12,500 nucleotides of DNA from Elusimicrobiota bacterium (GTDB lineage Bacteria; Elusimicrobiota; Elusimicrobia; Elusimicrobiales; UBA9959), in the NCBI GenBank assembly GCA_030639665.1, contig DAOWCC010000051.1, positions 1 to 12,500 of the forward strand. The letters run 5' to 3'. The notes under the pieces were generated by a model, which made no database searches, was not told the DNA's origin, and was given only the letters and a program-made list of their open reading frames with translations. A program made the translations under genes and the position numbers. How positions within the stretch are numbered: position 1 is the stretch's first letter; each line of letters starts with the position of its first letter. Below, piece after piece: positions 1 to 7,043 of the stretch.

Positions 1-374
1 ATATCCCTTATATTCGCTTTAGGATTTTTCTTTAAAAGAGCTTGGGCCGATATAATCATACCGGGCGTACAAAAACCGCATTGCACCGCGCCCTCGTCGA
101 TAAAACTTTGTTTTATGCGATGAAGCTTATGCTTATCTTTGAAACCTTCCATGGTAATTAGATTCTTGCAATGTATTTGAATCGCCATCATAATACAGGA
201 ATTAACGGCCTTTCCGTCCACAAGCACCATACAAGCGCCGCATTCTCCCTCGCCGCAACCCTCTTTAGTTCCTTTAAGATTTAAATCATTTCTTAAAAAC
301 TCAAGCAAAGTCAGAGTGGAGTCTATATCCCTTTCAATTTTTTCACCATTAATAAGACATTTAAGCGCGAACAT
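1..374 (-). CDS. [2Fe-2S] subunit of a xanthine dehydrogenase-type molybdenum hydroxylase (partial)
   Basis: This small iron-sulfur subunit passes electrons from the molybdenum centre towards FAD in xanthine dehydrogenase-family hydroxylases. About 124 residues are visible and the C-terminus lies beyond the left edge. The plant-type ferredoxin domain carries Cys40, Cys45, Cys48 and Cys60 in the usual CxxxxCxxC...C pattern. The second domain begins with the family hallmark CGFCTPG (Cys98 and Cys101); its partner CxC pair would fall outside the window. The family is usually about 150-170 residues, so 30-45 are missing. The start is the ATG at 374, one base after the stop of the large subunit, with an AAGGAAA Shine-Dalgarno-like sequence inside the end of that gene. 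This spacing implies translational coupling and a common complex. The alternative substrates of this family (nicotinate, 4-hydroxybenzoyl-CoA, aldehydes) cannot be excluded from this subunit alone. Confidence 0.93.
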   Translation of the reverse strand, partial: MFALKCLINGEKIERDIDSTLTLLEFLRNDLNLKGTKEGCGEGECGACMVLVDGKAVNSCIMMAIQIHCKNLITMEGFKDKHKLHRIKQSFIDEGAVQCGFCTPGMIISAQALLKKNPKANIRD

Positions 375-375
375 T

Positions 376-2670
376 TTATTTAGCTTTTCCTTTATTCTTG
401 TTTTTTAAATTTAACCACACAGCTTCGGGAAGAATGGGAACTTTTTTTATTCTGGCCCCGCAGGCGTTTTTAACGGCATTTCCAACAGCTCCGGCCATGC
501 CGATTAAAGGAACTTCGCCCAGCCCCTTGGCTTTATAAGGCCCTCTGTCATAAAATTTTTCTACAAAAATTATATCGTATTCAGGCTTATCATTGGTATT
601 GGCCATCATATAATCCGTAAAATTAGGATTCATCATCTTGCCGTTTTTATAGACAAGGTTCTCATAAAGCGCCCAGCTCATGCCTTGAAGCGAACCGCCC
701 TCGGCTTGTCCCTCCGCAAGAACGGGATTTACTATTTTCCCCACATCATAAGCGCAAGTCATTTTTACGGGCTTAATCACGCCCGTTTCTTTATCTATTT
801 GAACTTCAACGATATTGGCATTAAAAGAATAAACCGAATAAACATCGCCTTGTCCGTCTTTATCATCAAATGTGGTATTGGGCGCTATGTGCCAGCCCTG
901 CTCGCCCATCTTCAATCTTTTTGCCCAGCATTCGGCCACCACTTCCTTAAAAGAAACCTTTTTTCCGCCCATTGAAAAGACGCCTTGAAAAGCCGTCATA
1001 ACAACTGCTGATTTGGCTCCTTTTTTCAAAAGCATTTTTTTGGCCGTTGAAAAAATTCTATCTCTCAAAGGCTTTGAAGCTTCAATTATGGCATTGCCAC
1101 TCATAAGCGTCGTGCGACTTGCCACCGTCGGGCCGGAATCGGACACTTTTGAAGTATCCACTTCTTGCACCCTTATGTTTTCATAAGGCGCGTTTAAACT
1201 TTCCGCCGCTATCTGGCTTAAAACGGTCAAAGCCCCTTGGCCCATTTCCGTATTGCCGACATTAATATTGATGGAAGCGTCTCTAAAAACATTTACATAA
1301 GCTCCCGCTCTATCCAAAAATTTTCCCTTGGCTCCAAGGCCAACGCCGTAATAAACCGTTGAAACGCCCAAGCCTTTTAATTTATCGCCCGAAGATTTTT
1401 TTGCTTTGATTTTTTTATCCCAATCGGAATTTTTTCTAACCGCCAAAAGAGCTTCTTTCAAACCGCAAGAGGCTTCTATTTTTTGGCCGGTTGAGGTTTT
1501 AGCTCCGGGGCTTAAAATATTTTTTAATCTGAAATCTATGGGGTCCATATTCGCTTTTTCGCTTAAATCGTCTATCAATGATTCTTGGGCAAAAACAATT
1601 TGCGGCTGGCCAAAGCCCCTATAAGCTCCGCTGGGAACTTTATTGGTGGCAACGGCATAAGCCTCGATAAGAACATTATCTATTTTATACGGCCCCGCCG
1701 CGTGCACGGCCCCCCGCCAAAGAACAATGGGAGAAAGCGTGGAATAAGCGCCGCCGTCAAGAACATATTTAATTACACAAGATGTGATTTTTCCGTTTTT
1801 ATCGGCGCCATAAGAGACGCTTGACCAAGAAGGATGCCTCTTGCTCATGGATATAAAATCTTCTTTTCTGTCATAAAGCAATTTAACGGGACGGTTTGTT
1901 TTTACCGCGCAAATAGCGGCGTGAGAAGCCACGAGAGCGGGCACATCTTCTTTCCCGCCGAAACCGCCGCCGGTAACGGATTGAATGATTTTTACTTTAT
2001 TATAGGAAATGCCCAAAACGGCGGCCACCGCGTCATGAACATAGAAAGGGCATTGCGTGGTGCTGTGGACAGTCATAAGCTTGCCGGGTTCCGGAACGGC
2101 TATGGCGCATTGAGTTTCAAGATAACCGTGAACCTGATAATTGGTTGAAAATTCATCTTTAACCGCGATAGCGGCTTTTTTCATCGCGGCTTTGGCATTA
2201 CCCTTCTTTATTATGAATTTTGAAAACACATTATCCGAGCCATAAAGCTTAAGCGCATTTTTTTCAAGGGATTTTAAAGGGTCCGTCTGAAAAGGAAGCT
2301 CCTTATATTTTATTTCCACCGATTTCGCGACCATACGCGCGGCTCTTAAAGTTTCGGCCACAACCAAAGCAATCGTCTCGCCTTCAAATTTGGCTTCTTT
2401 TTCGGGGAGAAAAGGATAATCATCAAGGACTATCGGCCATTGCTTGGCGCCCTTTATATCTTTGTGCGTAATTAAAGTTACATAGCCCGGAATCTTTTTG
2501 GCCTTAGCGTCCGATATGCCCAATATTTTTATTCTTGGCTTTGGGCTTCTGACAGCGGCGGCATAAAGCATGCCGTCAAAAACATAATCGTCAGCGTAGA
2601 GGCTTTGACCTTCAACTTTAATCAAAGCGTCTTTTCTTTTTACCGATTTTCCCACATAAGATAAATTCAT
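376..2670 (-). CDS. xdhA: Molybdenum-cofactor-binding large subunit, xanthine dehydrogenase family
   Basis: This is the catalytic subunit that hydroxylates a heterocycle at a Mo-pterin site, most likely a purine given its neighbours. With the ATG at 2670 it has 764 residues, normal for a stand-alone large subunit. The N-terminal third is the a/b hammerhead domain (starting about VGKSVKRKDALIKVEG), followed by the two Mo-pterin-binding domains. Visible motifs are GGGFGGKE at 234-241, AYRGFGQPQ at 349-357, EMGQG at 475-479, and KGLGEV at 715-720, where Glu719 matches the catalytic Glu of the family. Glu241 and Arg351 fall where bovine XDH has Glu802 and Arg880, the purine-contacting pair; this is compatible with a purine substrate but not proof. 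An in-frame ATG 63 bases upstream was rejected because its extra 21 residues are encoded by intergenic repeat sequence, whereas 2670 has GGAG 11 bases upstream. Its neighbours encode the Fe-S subunit and two maturation factors. Confidence 0.9.
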   Translation of the reverse strand: MNLSYVGKSVKRKDALIKVEGQSLYADDYVFDGMLYAAAVRSPKPRIKILGISDAKAKKIPGYVTLITHKDIKGAKQWPIVLDDYPFLPEKEAKFEGETIALVVAETLRAARMVAKSVEIKYKELPFQTDPLKSLEKNALKLYGSDNVFSKFIIKKGNAKAAMKKAAIAVKDEFSTNYQVHGYLETQCAIAVPEPGKLMTVHSTTQCPFYVHDAVAAVLGISYNKVKIIQSVTGGGFGGKEDVPALVASHAAICAVKTNRPVKLLYDRKEDFISMSKRHPSWSSVSYGADKNGKITSCVIKYVLDGGAYSTLSPIVLWRGAVHAAGPYKIDNVLIEAYAVATNKVPSGAYRGFGQPQIVFAQESLIDDLSEKANMDPIDFRLKNILSPGAKTSTGQKIEASCGLKEALLAVRKNSDWDKKIKAKKSSGDKLKGLGVSTVYYGVGLGAKGKFLDRAGAYVNVFRDASININVGNTEMGQGALTVLSQIAAESLNAPYENIRVQEVDTSKVSDSGPTVASRTTLMSGNAIIEASKPLRDRIFSTAKKMLLKKGAKSAVVMTAFQGVFSMGGKKVSFKEVVAECWAKRLKMGEQGWHIAPNTTFDDKDGQGDVYSVYSFNANIVEVQIDKETGVIKPVKMTCAYDVGKIVNPVLAEGQAEGGSLQGMSWALYENLVYKNGKMMNPNFTDYMMANTNDKPEYDIIFVEKFYDRGPYKAKGLGEVPLIGMAGAVGNAVKNACGARIKKVPILPEAVWLNLKNKNKGKAK

Positions 2671-2680
2671 AAAAATTAAA

Positions 2681-2744
2681 ACTCCAAACCTCAAAACACA
2701 AATTTCAAATAATATACAAACTACAAATTCCAAACCTTAAAACA
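2681..2744. repeat. TTTGGAATTTG-type repeat tract between the four-helix-bundle gene and xdhA
   Basis: The short gap upstream of xdhA is low-complexity on the minus strand, with repeated TTTGGA and ATTTG words. Two near-identical 15-mers, CCAAACCTCAAAACA at 2684-2698 and CCAAACCTTAAAACA at 2730-2744 (plus strand), lie 46 bases apart and differ at one base. The tract keeps an open frame into xdhA, which falsely extends that gene. From memory, this kind of sequence is common beside four-helix-bundle genes in candidate-phylum genomes. Confidence 0.6.
2710..2725. repeat. 16-bp direct repeat, left copy (TAATATACAAACTACA)
   Basis: This is an exact 16-base match to 3991-4006. The copy lies 40 bases upstream of the xdhA start; the other lies 22 bases upstream of the XdhC-family gene. 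Together they bracket a segment of about 1.27 kb holding xdhC and the four-helix-bundle gene. Confidence 0.8.
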
Positions 2745-2752
2745 ACAAAAAT

Positions 2753-3142
2753 TCATTTTGTTTTATTTATTATGGAAGAGAAAATTTTTTTCAGTTCCAA
2801 AGCCTCATTTAAAAGTTTTTTACCCGACACTTCAATATCTTTAGCGTTTGTTTCAATTATAAGCCGAAACCAATAAGCGCTTTCTTTCGCTTCTTTTCGA
2901 GATATTTTAATTCTCATCGAAAAATCTTTTTTTCCTAAAGATTCATTAGCCTCTATATAGTTAGCGCCAACAGAAGAAGACGAACGAATAACCTGTCTTT
3001 GATATTCAATATTACTAATCCCACGAGGCAAAGTCTTACAAAATAAAGCGGTATCTTTCGCAAATATAAATGTTCTTTCTTCCAAATCATAAAGCTTTGT
3101 TTTTTGATTATTGGAATTTATTTGTATTTTGGGATTTATCAT
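2753..3142 (-). CDS. Four-helix-bundle protein, S23/IVS family (TIGR02436-like)
   Basis: This is a 129-residue protein of the four-helix-bundle family first known from intervening sequences of 23S rRNA genes. No enzymatic function is established for stand-alone members. The family core is clear: YDLEERTFIFAKD at about 18-30, QVIRSSSSVGANYIEANES at 50-68, and KISRKEAKESAYWFRL at 79-94. The length is typical. Its ATG overlaps the stop of the XdhC-family gene as ATGA and lacks a Shine-Dalgarno sequence, so it is probably translated by coupling. The first 16 residues (MINPKIQINSNNQKTK) are encoded by repeat-like sequence, so the original start may have been further in. It has no plausible role in molybdenum hydroxylase chemistry. 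Its position between xdhC and xdhA, with repeats on both sides, looks like an insertion. The related DGR accessory protein Avd was considered, but no reverse transcriptase is visible. Confidence 0.88.
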   Translation of the reverse strand: MINPKIQINSNNQKTKLYDLEERTFIFAKDTALFCKTLPRGISNIEYQRQVIRSSSSVGANYIEANESLGKKDFSMRIKISRKEAKESAYWFRLIIETNAKDIEVSGKKLLNEALELKKIFSSIINKTK

Positions 3143-3154
3143 TTGGAATTTAAC
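3111..3154. repeat. TTTGGAATTT-type repeat tract across the xdhC stop and four-helix-bundle start
   Basis: On the minus strand the end of the XdhC-family gene and the first codons of the four-helix-bundle gene are built from AAATTCCAAA, AAATCCCAAAA and AAATAAATTCCAA words. This is the counterpart of the tract on the other side of the four-helix-bundle gene, so the gene is bracketed by similar repeat sequence. It contributes coding sequence to both neighbours. Confidence 0.55.
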
Positions 3155-3969
3155 TGTTTATGTAGTTCTTGATTTATTCTCATGTTTTTTGCATCTTTTT
3201 TATAATGCACCGCCATAATCTGGCTTAAAACCGAAATTGCTATCTCCCCGGGAGTTTCCCCTCCAAGATTAAGGCCTATGGGAGAAAAAACTCTTTCATC
3301 TTTTAATGGGTCCATTTTTTTCTTCTTAAGATCTTCAAATGTTTTGGCAACTTTTGATTTACTGCCTATCATGCCGATATAAGCCGCCTTGCTTTTCATC
3401 GCGGCCGCAAGACATTCTTTATCGGATGAATGGCCTCTCGTAATTATAACGATATATGTATTGCCATCGACTTTAAGTTTATCCAATGCTTTATAGGGCT
3501 GTTCAACCAAAACCTTTGAAGCATTGGAAAATCTTTCTTCATTCGCGTATTCTTCTCTGTCATCAACGATAATATAAGAGTAACCCGCCACATCAAAAGC
3601 CTCGGAAAGCTTTAAAGAAACATGGCCGGCTCCGAGTACGACTATTCTAAAAGTTTTTTTATATACTTCTATGAAAATTTCGGCTTTTCCCGAACAAATC
3701 ATATCGGCATTTCCTTTTGCCGTTAAATCAAAATCGAATTTTCCGCTTTCGCCTTTTTTAAGACACTCAATGGCTTTTTTTATAACAAGAGCCTCTATGG
3801 CGCCGCCGCCTACGGTTCCCTGAATTTTTGCGTCGGGATAAACGAGCATTTTGGATGTTATGCCCCTGGGAGTGGAGCCCTTGGTTGAAATAATGGTGGC
3901 AAGAGCTACATCTTCACCGTTTTCTATGGATTTGCCCAAATCCCTAATGATATCGGCAGTTTCTCTCAT
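3139..3969 (-). CDS. xdhC: XdhC/CoxI-family molybdenum cofactor insertion and sulfuration factor
   Basis: XdhC-family proteins bind the molybdenum cofactor, promote its sulfuration and deliver it to the apo-hydroxylase without being part of the enzyme. The 276-residue protein has the N-terminal XdhC/CoxI domain with STKGSTPRG at 29-36 and a Rossmann-type C-terminal domain with LGAGHV at 112-117, TRGHSSD at 177-183, IGMIGSKSK at 198-206 and GLNLGGETPGEIA at 232-244. The motif usually read as MxCGG is MICSG here (90-94), with Gly replaced by Ser next to the conserved Cys92. The last 25 or so residues after HYKKD look non-conserved and run into the repeat tract shared with the next gene, so the native end may have been altered. 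No good Shine-Dalgarno sequence precedes the ATG at 3969. The YqeB-like selenium-associated subgroup was considered, but selenium dependence cannot be judged here. Confidence 0.9.
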   Translation of the reverse strand: MRETADIIRDLGKSIENGEDVALATIISTKGSTPRGITSKMLVYPDAKIQGTVGGGAIEALVIKKAIECLKKGESGKFDFDLTAKGNADMICSGKAEIFIEVYKKTFRIVVLGAGHVSLKLSEAFDVAGYSYIIVDDREEYANEERFSNASKVLVEQPYKALDKLKVDGNTYIVIITRGHSSDKECLAAAMKSKAAYIGMIGSKSKVAKTFEDLKKKKMDPLKDERVFSPIGLNLGGETPGEIAISVLSQIMAVHYKKDAKNMRINQELHKQLNSK

Positions 3970-3990
3970 GGCTATTATTTTACTTTATTT

Positions 3991-4006
3991 TAATATACAA
4001 ACTACA
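3991..4006. repeat. 16-bp direct repeat, right copy (TAATATACAAACTACA)
   Basis: Exact partner of 2710-2725, in the 49-base gap between the mocA-like and XdhC-family genes. On the minus strand it reads TGTAGTTTGTATATTA, which holds a TATATT -10-like hexamer. It could be an internal promoter element, a regulatory site or an insertion footprint. Confidence 0.8.
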
Positions 4007-4018
4007 GGTAGCGGTTTA

Positions 4019-4642
4019 TTAAATATTCTTATAATCCTCAGGCGTATCAAAATCTTTAAGTATATTATCATCATCGACAAACAAATCCAATACTTTAACC
4101 GTAGGATGATGGGTAACCCAATGCAAACCTTTATCCTCCGGCCCTTCAAAACATAAATGCCAATAAATTTTGGGAATAATAATAGGATGACCGCGCTTGT
4201 ATGGGGGATAGGGTTTAGGGGTTAGGGGATAGGAAACATTTTTAGGTCTTTTAACTTTTGGAATAATTATGCAATCACGATTCTTAAGCCAAAAATCAAT
4301 AATATTTTTATAGGTTCGAGTTTCTATGGTTGGCTGGTCCACAAGCGCTATTAAAACAGCTTCGCTCTCAGGATTTATATTTTTAAGCCCTGCTCTAAGG
4401 GAAGATATTTGTCCCCCTTCAGGATTTTTATTTAATACCGATTTCTCGCCGGAAGGAGTCCAATTTGAAAGCACTTCTTTTTCATTGGCGCCCAGGACAA
4501 TAATTCTATCCTTTATTTTGTTTTCGGAAAGTTTCTGGAAAATATTTTCAATAAACGATTTGCCTTTATATTTGAGAAGGGCCTTGGTCTTGCCCATTCT
4601 TTTGGAATCGCCGGCTGAAAGTATAATTGAAGATATTTTCAT
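4019..4642 (-). CDS. mocA: MocA-like molybdenum cofactor cytidylyltransferase (NTP transferase family 3)
   Basis: Enzymes of this family attach a nucleotide to molybdopterin; MocA uses CTP to make the cytosine dinucleotide cofactor found in many bacterial xanthine dehydrogenase-family hydroxylases. The 207-residue protein has the nucleotidyltransferase signature LSAGDSKRMGKTK at 8-20, NPEGGQISSLRAGL at 73-86, the metal-binding VDQP at 101-104, RGHP at 150-153, and VDDDNILKDFDTPEDY near the C-terminus. It starts 24 bases after the 8-oxoguanine deaminase-like gene and ends 49 bases before the XdhC-family gene, as expected for a maturation factor serving the hydroxylase. The oddity is residues 137-148 (SYPLTPKPYPPY), which are encoded by a heptanucleotide repeat and separate IIIPKVKRPKNV from RGHP, a region that is continuous and shorter in other family members. 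MobA-like GTP specificity is less likely in this context. Confidence 0.85.
   Translation of the reverse strand: MKISSIILSAGDSKRMGKTKALLKYKGKSFIENIFQKLSENKIKDRIIVLGANEKEVLSNWTPSGEKSVLNKNPEGGQISSLRAGLKNINPESEAVLIALVDQPTIETRTYKNIIDFWLKNRDCIIIPKVKRPKNVSYPLTPKPYPPYKRGHPIIIPKIYWHLCFEGPEDKGLHWVTHHPTVKVLDLFVDDDNILKDFDTPEDYKNI
4199..4233. repeat. Five-copy heptanucleotide (telomere-like) repeat inside the mocA-like gene
   Basis: Thirty-five bases divide exactly into five 7-base units on the plus strand, in order GTATGGG, GGATAGG, GTTTAGG, GGTTAGG and GGATAGG. The repeat lies within the coding frame of the mocA-like gene, without a stop, and encodes residues 137-148 of that protein. The unit resembles GGTTAGG/GTTTAGG telomeric-type repeats, but there is no sign of a chromosome end. 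Confidence 0.85.
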
Positions 4643-4666
4643 AAAACCTGTTCCACTTCGGGAGTG

Positions 4667-6031
4667 TTAATGATTATAAAGTTTTTTTGAAATCTTATTT
4701 GCTTTTTCGGCCAATTTCTCTTCATCAATATTTACAAGCTTGCCGTCTTTAACAACGATTTTTCCGTTTACTATCGTATATTTGGTTTTATGACCGGCGC
4801 CGCAATATAATAATGAAGCGAGCGGGTCCGATTGAGAACCCGCAAAATCTATGCCGCTTAAATCAAAAATCGCCATATCGGCGGCTTTTCCCACTTCAAG
4901 CGAGCCTATATCTTCTCTGCCCAAAATCTCAGCTCCGCCGCGGGTGGCCATATGGAAAACATCTCTCGCGGGCATGGAAGCCACGCCGCTCTTAATTCTG
5001 TGAACCAGCATAGCTTGCCGGAGTTCCGCCAGCATATCGGATGAATCATTGGATGCCGAACCGTCAACCGCAAGTCCTACGGGAACCTTTTTATCGAGGA
5101 ACATTCTAATCGGAGCTATGCCGCTGCCAAGCCTTAAATTTGAACTCGGACAATGAGCCACGCCCGTCTTGGTTTTGGCCATTCTGCCGGCTTCCTCTTC
5201 ATTTATGTAAACACAATGAGCAAACCATGCATTGCCGTTTTCAAGCCAGCCGACCGATTCCATATAATCCAATGGACGCATTTTATGAAGCTTAATACAA
5301 AAATCATCCTCGTCTTTGGTTTCAGCCAAATGAGTATGTATTCTCACGCCCCATTTTTTAGCCATTTGGGCCGTTATTTTAAGCAAATCGCTTGTGACGG
5401 AAAAAGGAGAGCAAGGCGCTAAAACCATTTGCGTCATTGAAAACTTGCTTTTATCGTGATACTTGTTTACCAGCCGCTCGCAATCGGCCATTATTTTATC
5501 TTCTTTTTGAACGACACAATCGGGCGGAAGGCCTCCGTCGGATTTTCCTCTCGACATGGAACCTCTTGTCGGATGAAATCGCATGCCTATTTCCTTGGCG
5601 GCTTCTATTTCAGTGTCTATAAAATTTTCGCTGTTATTTTCCGGAAATAAATAAAGATGATCGCTGCTGGTTGTACAGCCCGTCAATAATAATTCTCCAA
5701 GCCCCACTTGAGCGCTTGTATAAATACCGTTGGAATCCACTTTTTTCCAAATATCATAGAGATAAACAAGCCAATCAAAAAGCTTGGCATTTTGCGCTTT
5801 TGGAAGATTTCTGGTCAAGGTTTGATAAAGGTGATGGTGCGTATTTACAAATCCCGGCAAAACCACGCAATGGGAAGCGTCTATTTCATAATCGGCTTTT
5901 ATATCAAGATTCTTGCCGATTTTTTTTATTTCCGGCCCTTCCACATAAATATCGCCGTTTTCCAGTTCGGTAAATTTATCATCCATTAAACAAAGTCTTA
6001 ATGAATTTTTTATCAAAATTGATTTTTTCAT
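4667..6031 (-). CDS. 8-oxoguanine deaminase-like amidohydrolase
   Basis: This is a 454-residue metal-dependent amidohydrolase of the cytosine/guanine deaminase-like (ATZ/TRZ) branch, predicted to deaminate a purine such as 8-oxoguanine to urate plus ammonia. Metal ligands and catalytic residues are visible: H65xH67 in NTHHHLYQ, His234 and Glu237 in HTHLAE, His272 in AHCV, and Asp323 in DGSASND. The block RGSMSRGKSDGGLPPD at 156-171 and the run LAPCSPFSV at 204-212 match my memory of the characterised 8-oxoguanine deaminases (Pseudomonas Pa0142 type), which also carry VAHCPSSNLRLGSGIAP-like sequence (291-307 here). Length fits the family (about 450). The ATG at 6031 has AAGG upstream (plus-strand 6039-6042). 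It is the first gene of the minus-strand operon and would feed urate-type or xanthine-type purines to the hydroxylase encoded downstream. Other s-triazine or guanine deaminases are less likely alternatives. Confidence 0.88.
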   Translation of the reverse strand: MKKSILIKNSLRLCLMDDKFTELENGDIYVEGPEIKKIGKNLDIKADYEIDASHCVVLPGFVNTHHHLYQTLTRNLPKAQNAKLFDWLVYLYDIWKKVDSNGIYTSAQVGLGELLLTGCTTSSDHLYLFPENNSENFIDTEIEAAKEIGMRFHPTRGSMSRGKSDGGLPPDCVVQKEDKIMADCERLVNKYHDKSKFSMTQMVLAPCSPFSVTSDLLKITAQMAKKWGVRIHTHLAETKDEDDFCIKLHKMRPLDYMESVGWLENGNAWFAHCVYINEEEAGRMAKTKTGVAHCPSSNLRLGSGIAPIRMFLDKKVPVGLAVDGSASNDSSDMLAELRQAMLVHRIKSGVASMPARDVFHMATRGGAEILGREDIGSLEVGKAADMAIFDLSGIDFAGSQSDPLASLLYCGAGHKTKYTIVNGKIVVKDGKLVNIDEEKLAEKANKISKKLYNH

Positions 6032-6045
6032 AAATCTGCCTTGGT

Positions 6046-6062
6046 TTAAAGTATAGAGTTCA
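6046..6062 (-). promoter_or_regulatory. Candidate shared upstream element (copy 1)
   Basis: On the minus strand TGAACTCTATACTTTAA lies 15 bases upstream of the 8-oxoguanine deaminase-like start. It matches 15 of 17 bases of a sequence 20 bases upstream of the second phosphoesterase gene. It contains TATACT, a fair -10 hexamer, but I see no convincing -35 box. Confidence 0.3.
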
Positions 6063-6066
6063 GAAG

Positions 6067-6096
6067 TTTTCCGCCATTAAGACTCGGCGGGAAAAA
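6067..6096. other. GC-rich hairpin in the 109-base gap between the phosphoesterase and deaminase genes
   Basis: TTTTCCGCC (6067-6075) can pair with GGCGGGAAAA (6086-6095) across a 10-base loop, with one bulged base. Neither strand has a T-run after the stem, so it is not a classical terminator. It may act as a leader structure or mRNA-end stabiliser for the flanking minus-strand genes. Confidence 0.35.
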
Positions 6097-6140
6097 ATTT
6101 AAGGAGTTTCCAATATATCCCTCGCTTCTTTCACTTTTAT

Positions 6141-7001
6141 TTATAAACTGAACGAATCAAGAAGCTCATCCGATATACCAAAAACTTCAAAAAAAAGTTC
6201 ATCTCCCGAAACGGAAATGGTCAGATAATGATATCTCTTAAGAAAAATCTGACTGCTTTCATTCATTACAGCCATGTCATATAACGGCGCTCCGCCGCCG
6301 GCTACAACTACATAAAATATTCCGTCTTTATAGGAGCGCTCATATGAATGATCATGCCCTGAAAACACAATATCCACTCCGTATTTTTTAAAAAGAGGAA
6401 TAAGTTTTCTTGCAAGAAGGGTTTTTTTCTCCACGCCGTGTTTTCCGCTACTGAATAATGGCTGATGCAATATAACCGCCATAAATTTAACGCCATTTGA
6501 CGAAGACGCTTTTTTCAAATCACTTTCAAACCACTCATATTGCGGCGATCCTTCCAAAAACGAATCCTCACTGTCAAGAATCGTAAAATGAATTCCGTGC
6601 CGATTTACAGAATAATAAGGAATTCCGTCTTCAATATTGAAAACCTTAAAATAATCCGGCGCGTGCTTTTCATGATTTCCGTGAACGGGAAAAAATTCGC
6701 TGTTTTCTCTAAGTTGTGATGTTATTTGATTGAATATATCCCATGATTTCTTATGATGACCGCTAATCACCATATCTCCGGTATGAAATACAGTTTCAGG
6801 CTGTCTACCGCTAATAACTTTCACAACTTTTCTATGAATACCATGATTTGTTCTGGTATCACCGTAAACAACAATACACCTTGAACATTCTCCGCCCGCA
6901 AATTGACCTTGCGGCGCTTGCATATAAAAACTTGCCGCGCTTGTGGGAAAAATGCTCACAAAACAAAAAGCTAATACAAAAATACTGTTTAATATTTTCA
7001 T
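6141..7001 (-). CDS. Secreted calcineurin-like metallophosphoesterase (paralog 1)
   Basis: This is a 286-residue phosphoesterase of the purple acid phosphatase/calcineurin-like superfamily, predicted to act outside the cytoplasmic membrane. A signal peptide is evident: MK followed by a hydrophobic stretch, with a likely cleavage after TSA-A near residue 23. The dinuclear metal motifs appear in order: YGDTR (Asp48), HTGDMV (Asp76), VHGNHE (Asn109, His110), LHQP (His179) and SGHDHSYER (His216, His218). The C-terminal 60 residues form a short beta-rich tail. The ATG at 7001 has a strong GGAGAGAG Shine-Dalgarno sequence. The paralog immediately upstream aligns nearly without gaps over the core. 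The substrate is unknown; nucleotides or other phosphomonoesters are possible, and a supply role for the purine genes is only inferred from position. It ends 109 bases before the deaminase gene on the same strand. Confidence 0.88.
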   Translation of the reverse strand: MKILNSIFVLAFCFVSIFPTSAASFYMQAPQGQFAGGECSRCIVVYGDTRTNHGIHRKVVKVISGRQPETVFHTGDMVISGHHKKSWDIFNQITSQLRENSEFFPVHGNHEKHAPDYFKVFNIEDGIPYYSVNRHGIHFTILDSEDSFLEGSPQYEWFESDLKKASSSNGVKFMAVILHQPLFSSGKHGVEKKTLLARKLIPLFKKYGVDIVFSGHDHSYERSYKDGIFYVVVAGGGAPLYDMAVMNESSQIFLKRYHYLTISVSGDELFFEVFGISDELLDSFSL

Positions 7002-7043
7002 TACTCTCTCCTCGCAACAGCCTATTATGGAACCTGTTTATAT

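Noticed and set aside
1834..2148. Plus-strand open frames inside the Mo subunit and other large genes
   Set aside because: They overlap conserved genes on the other strand, have no recognisable motifs and lack ribosome-binding sites, so they are antisense shadows.
2671..2733. Upstream ATG extending the Mo subunit by 21 residues
   Set aside because: The extension is encoded by repeat-type intergenic sequence and has no family similarity, while the ATG at 2670 has a GGAG upstream and begins the conserved domain at once.
2753..3142. Diversity-generating retroelement accessory gene (avd)
   Set aside because: The protein is related in fold, but no reverse transcriptase or template/variable repeat pair is seen nearby.
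4199..4233. True telomeric repeat
   Set aside because: Only five units, inside an intact coding frame in the middle of a gene cluster.
6067..6096. Rho-independent terminator
   Set aside because: The hairpin is reasonable but neither strand has a T-run after the stem.
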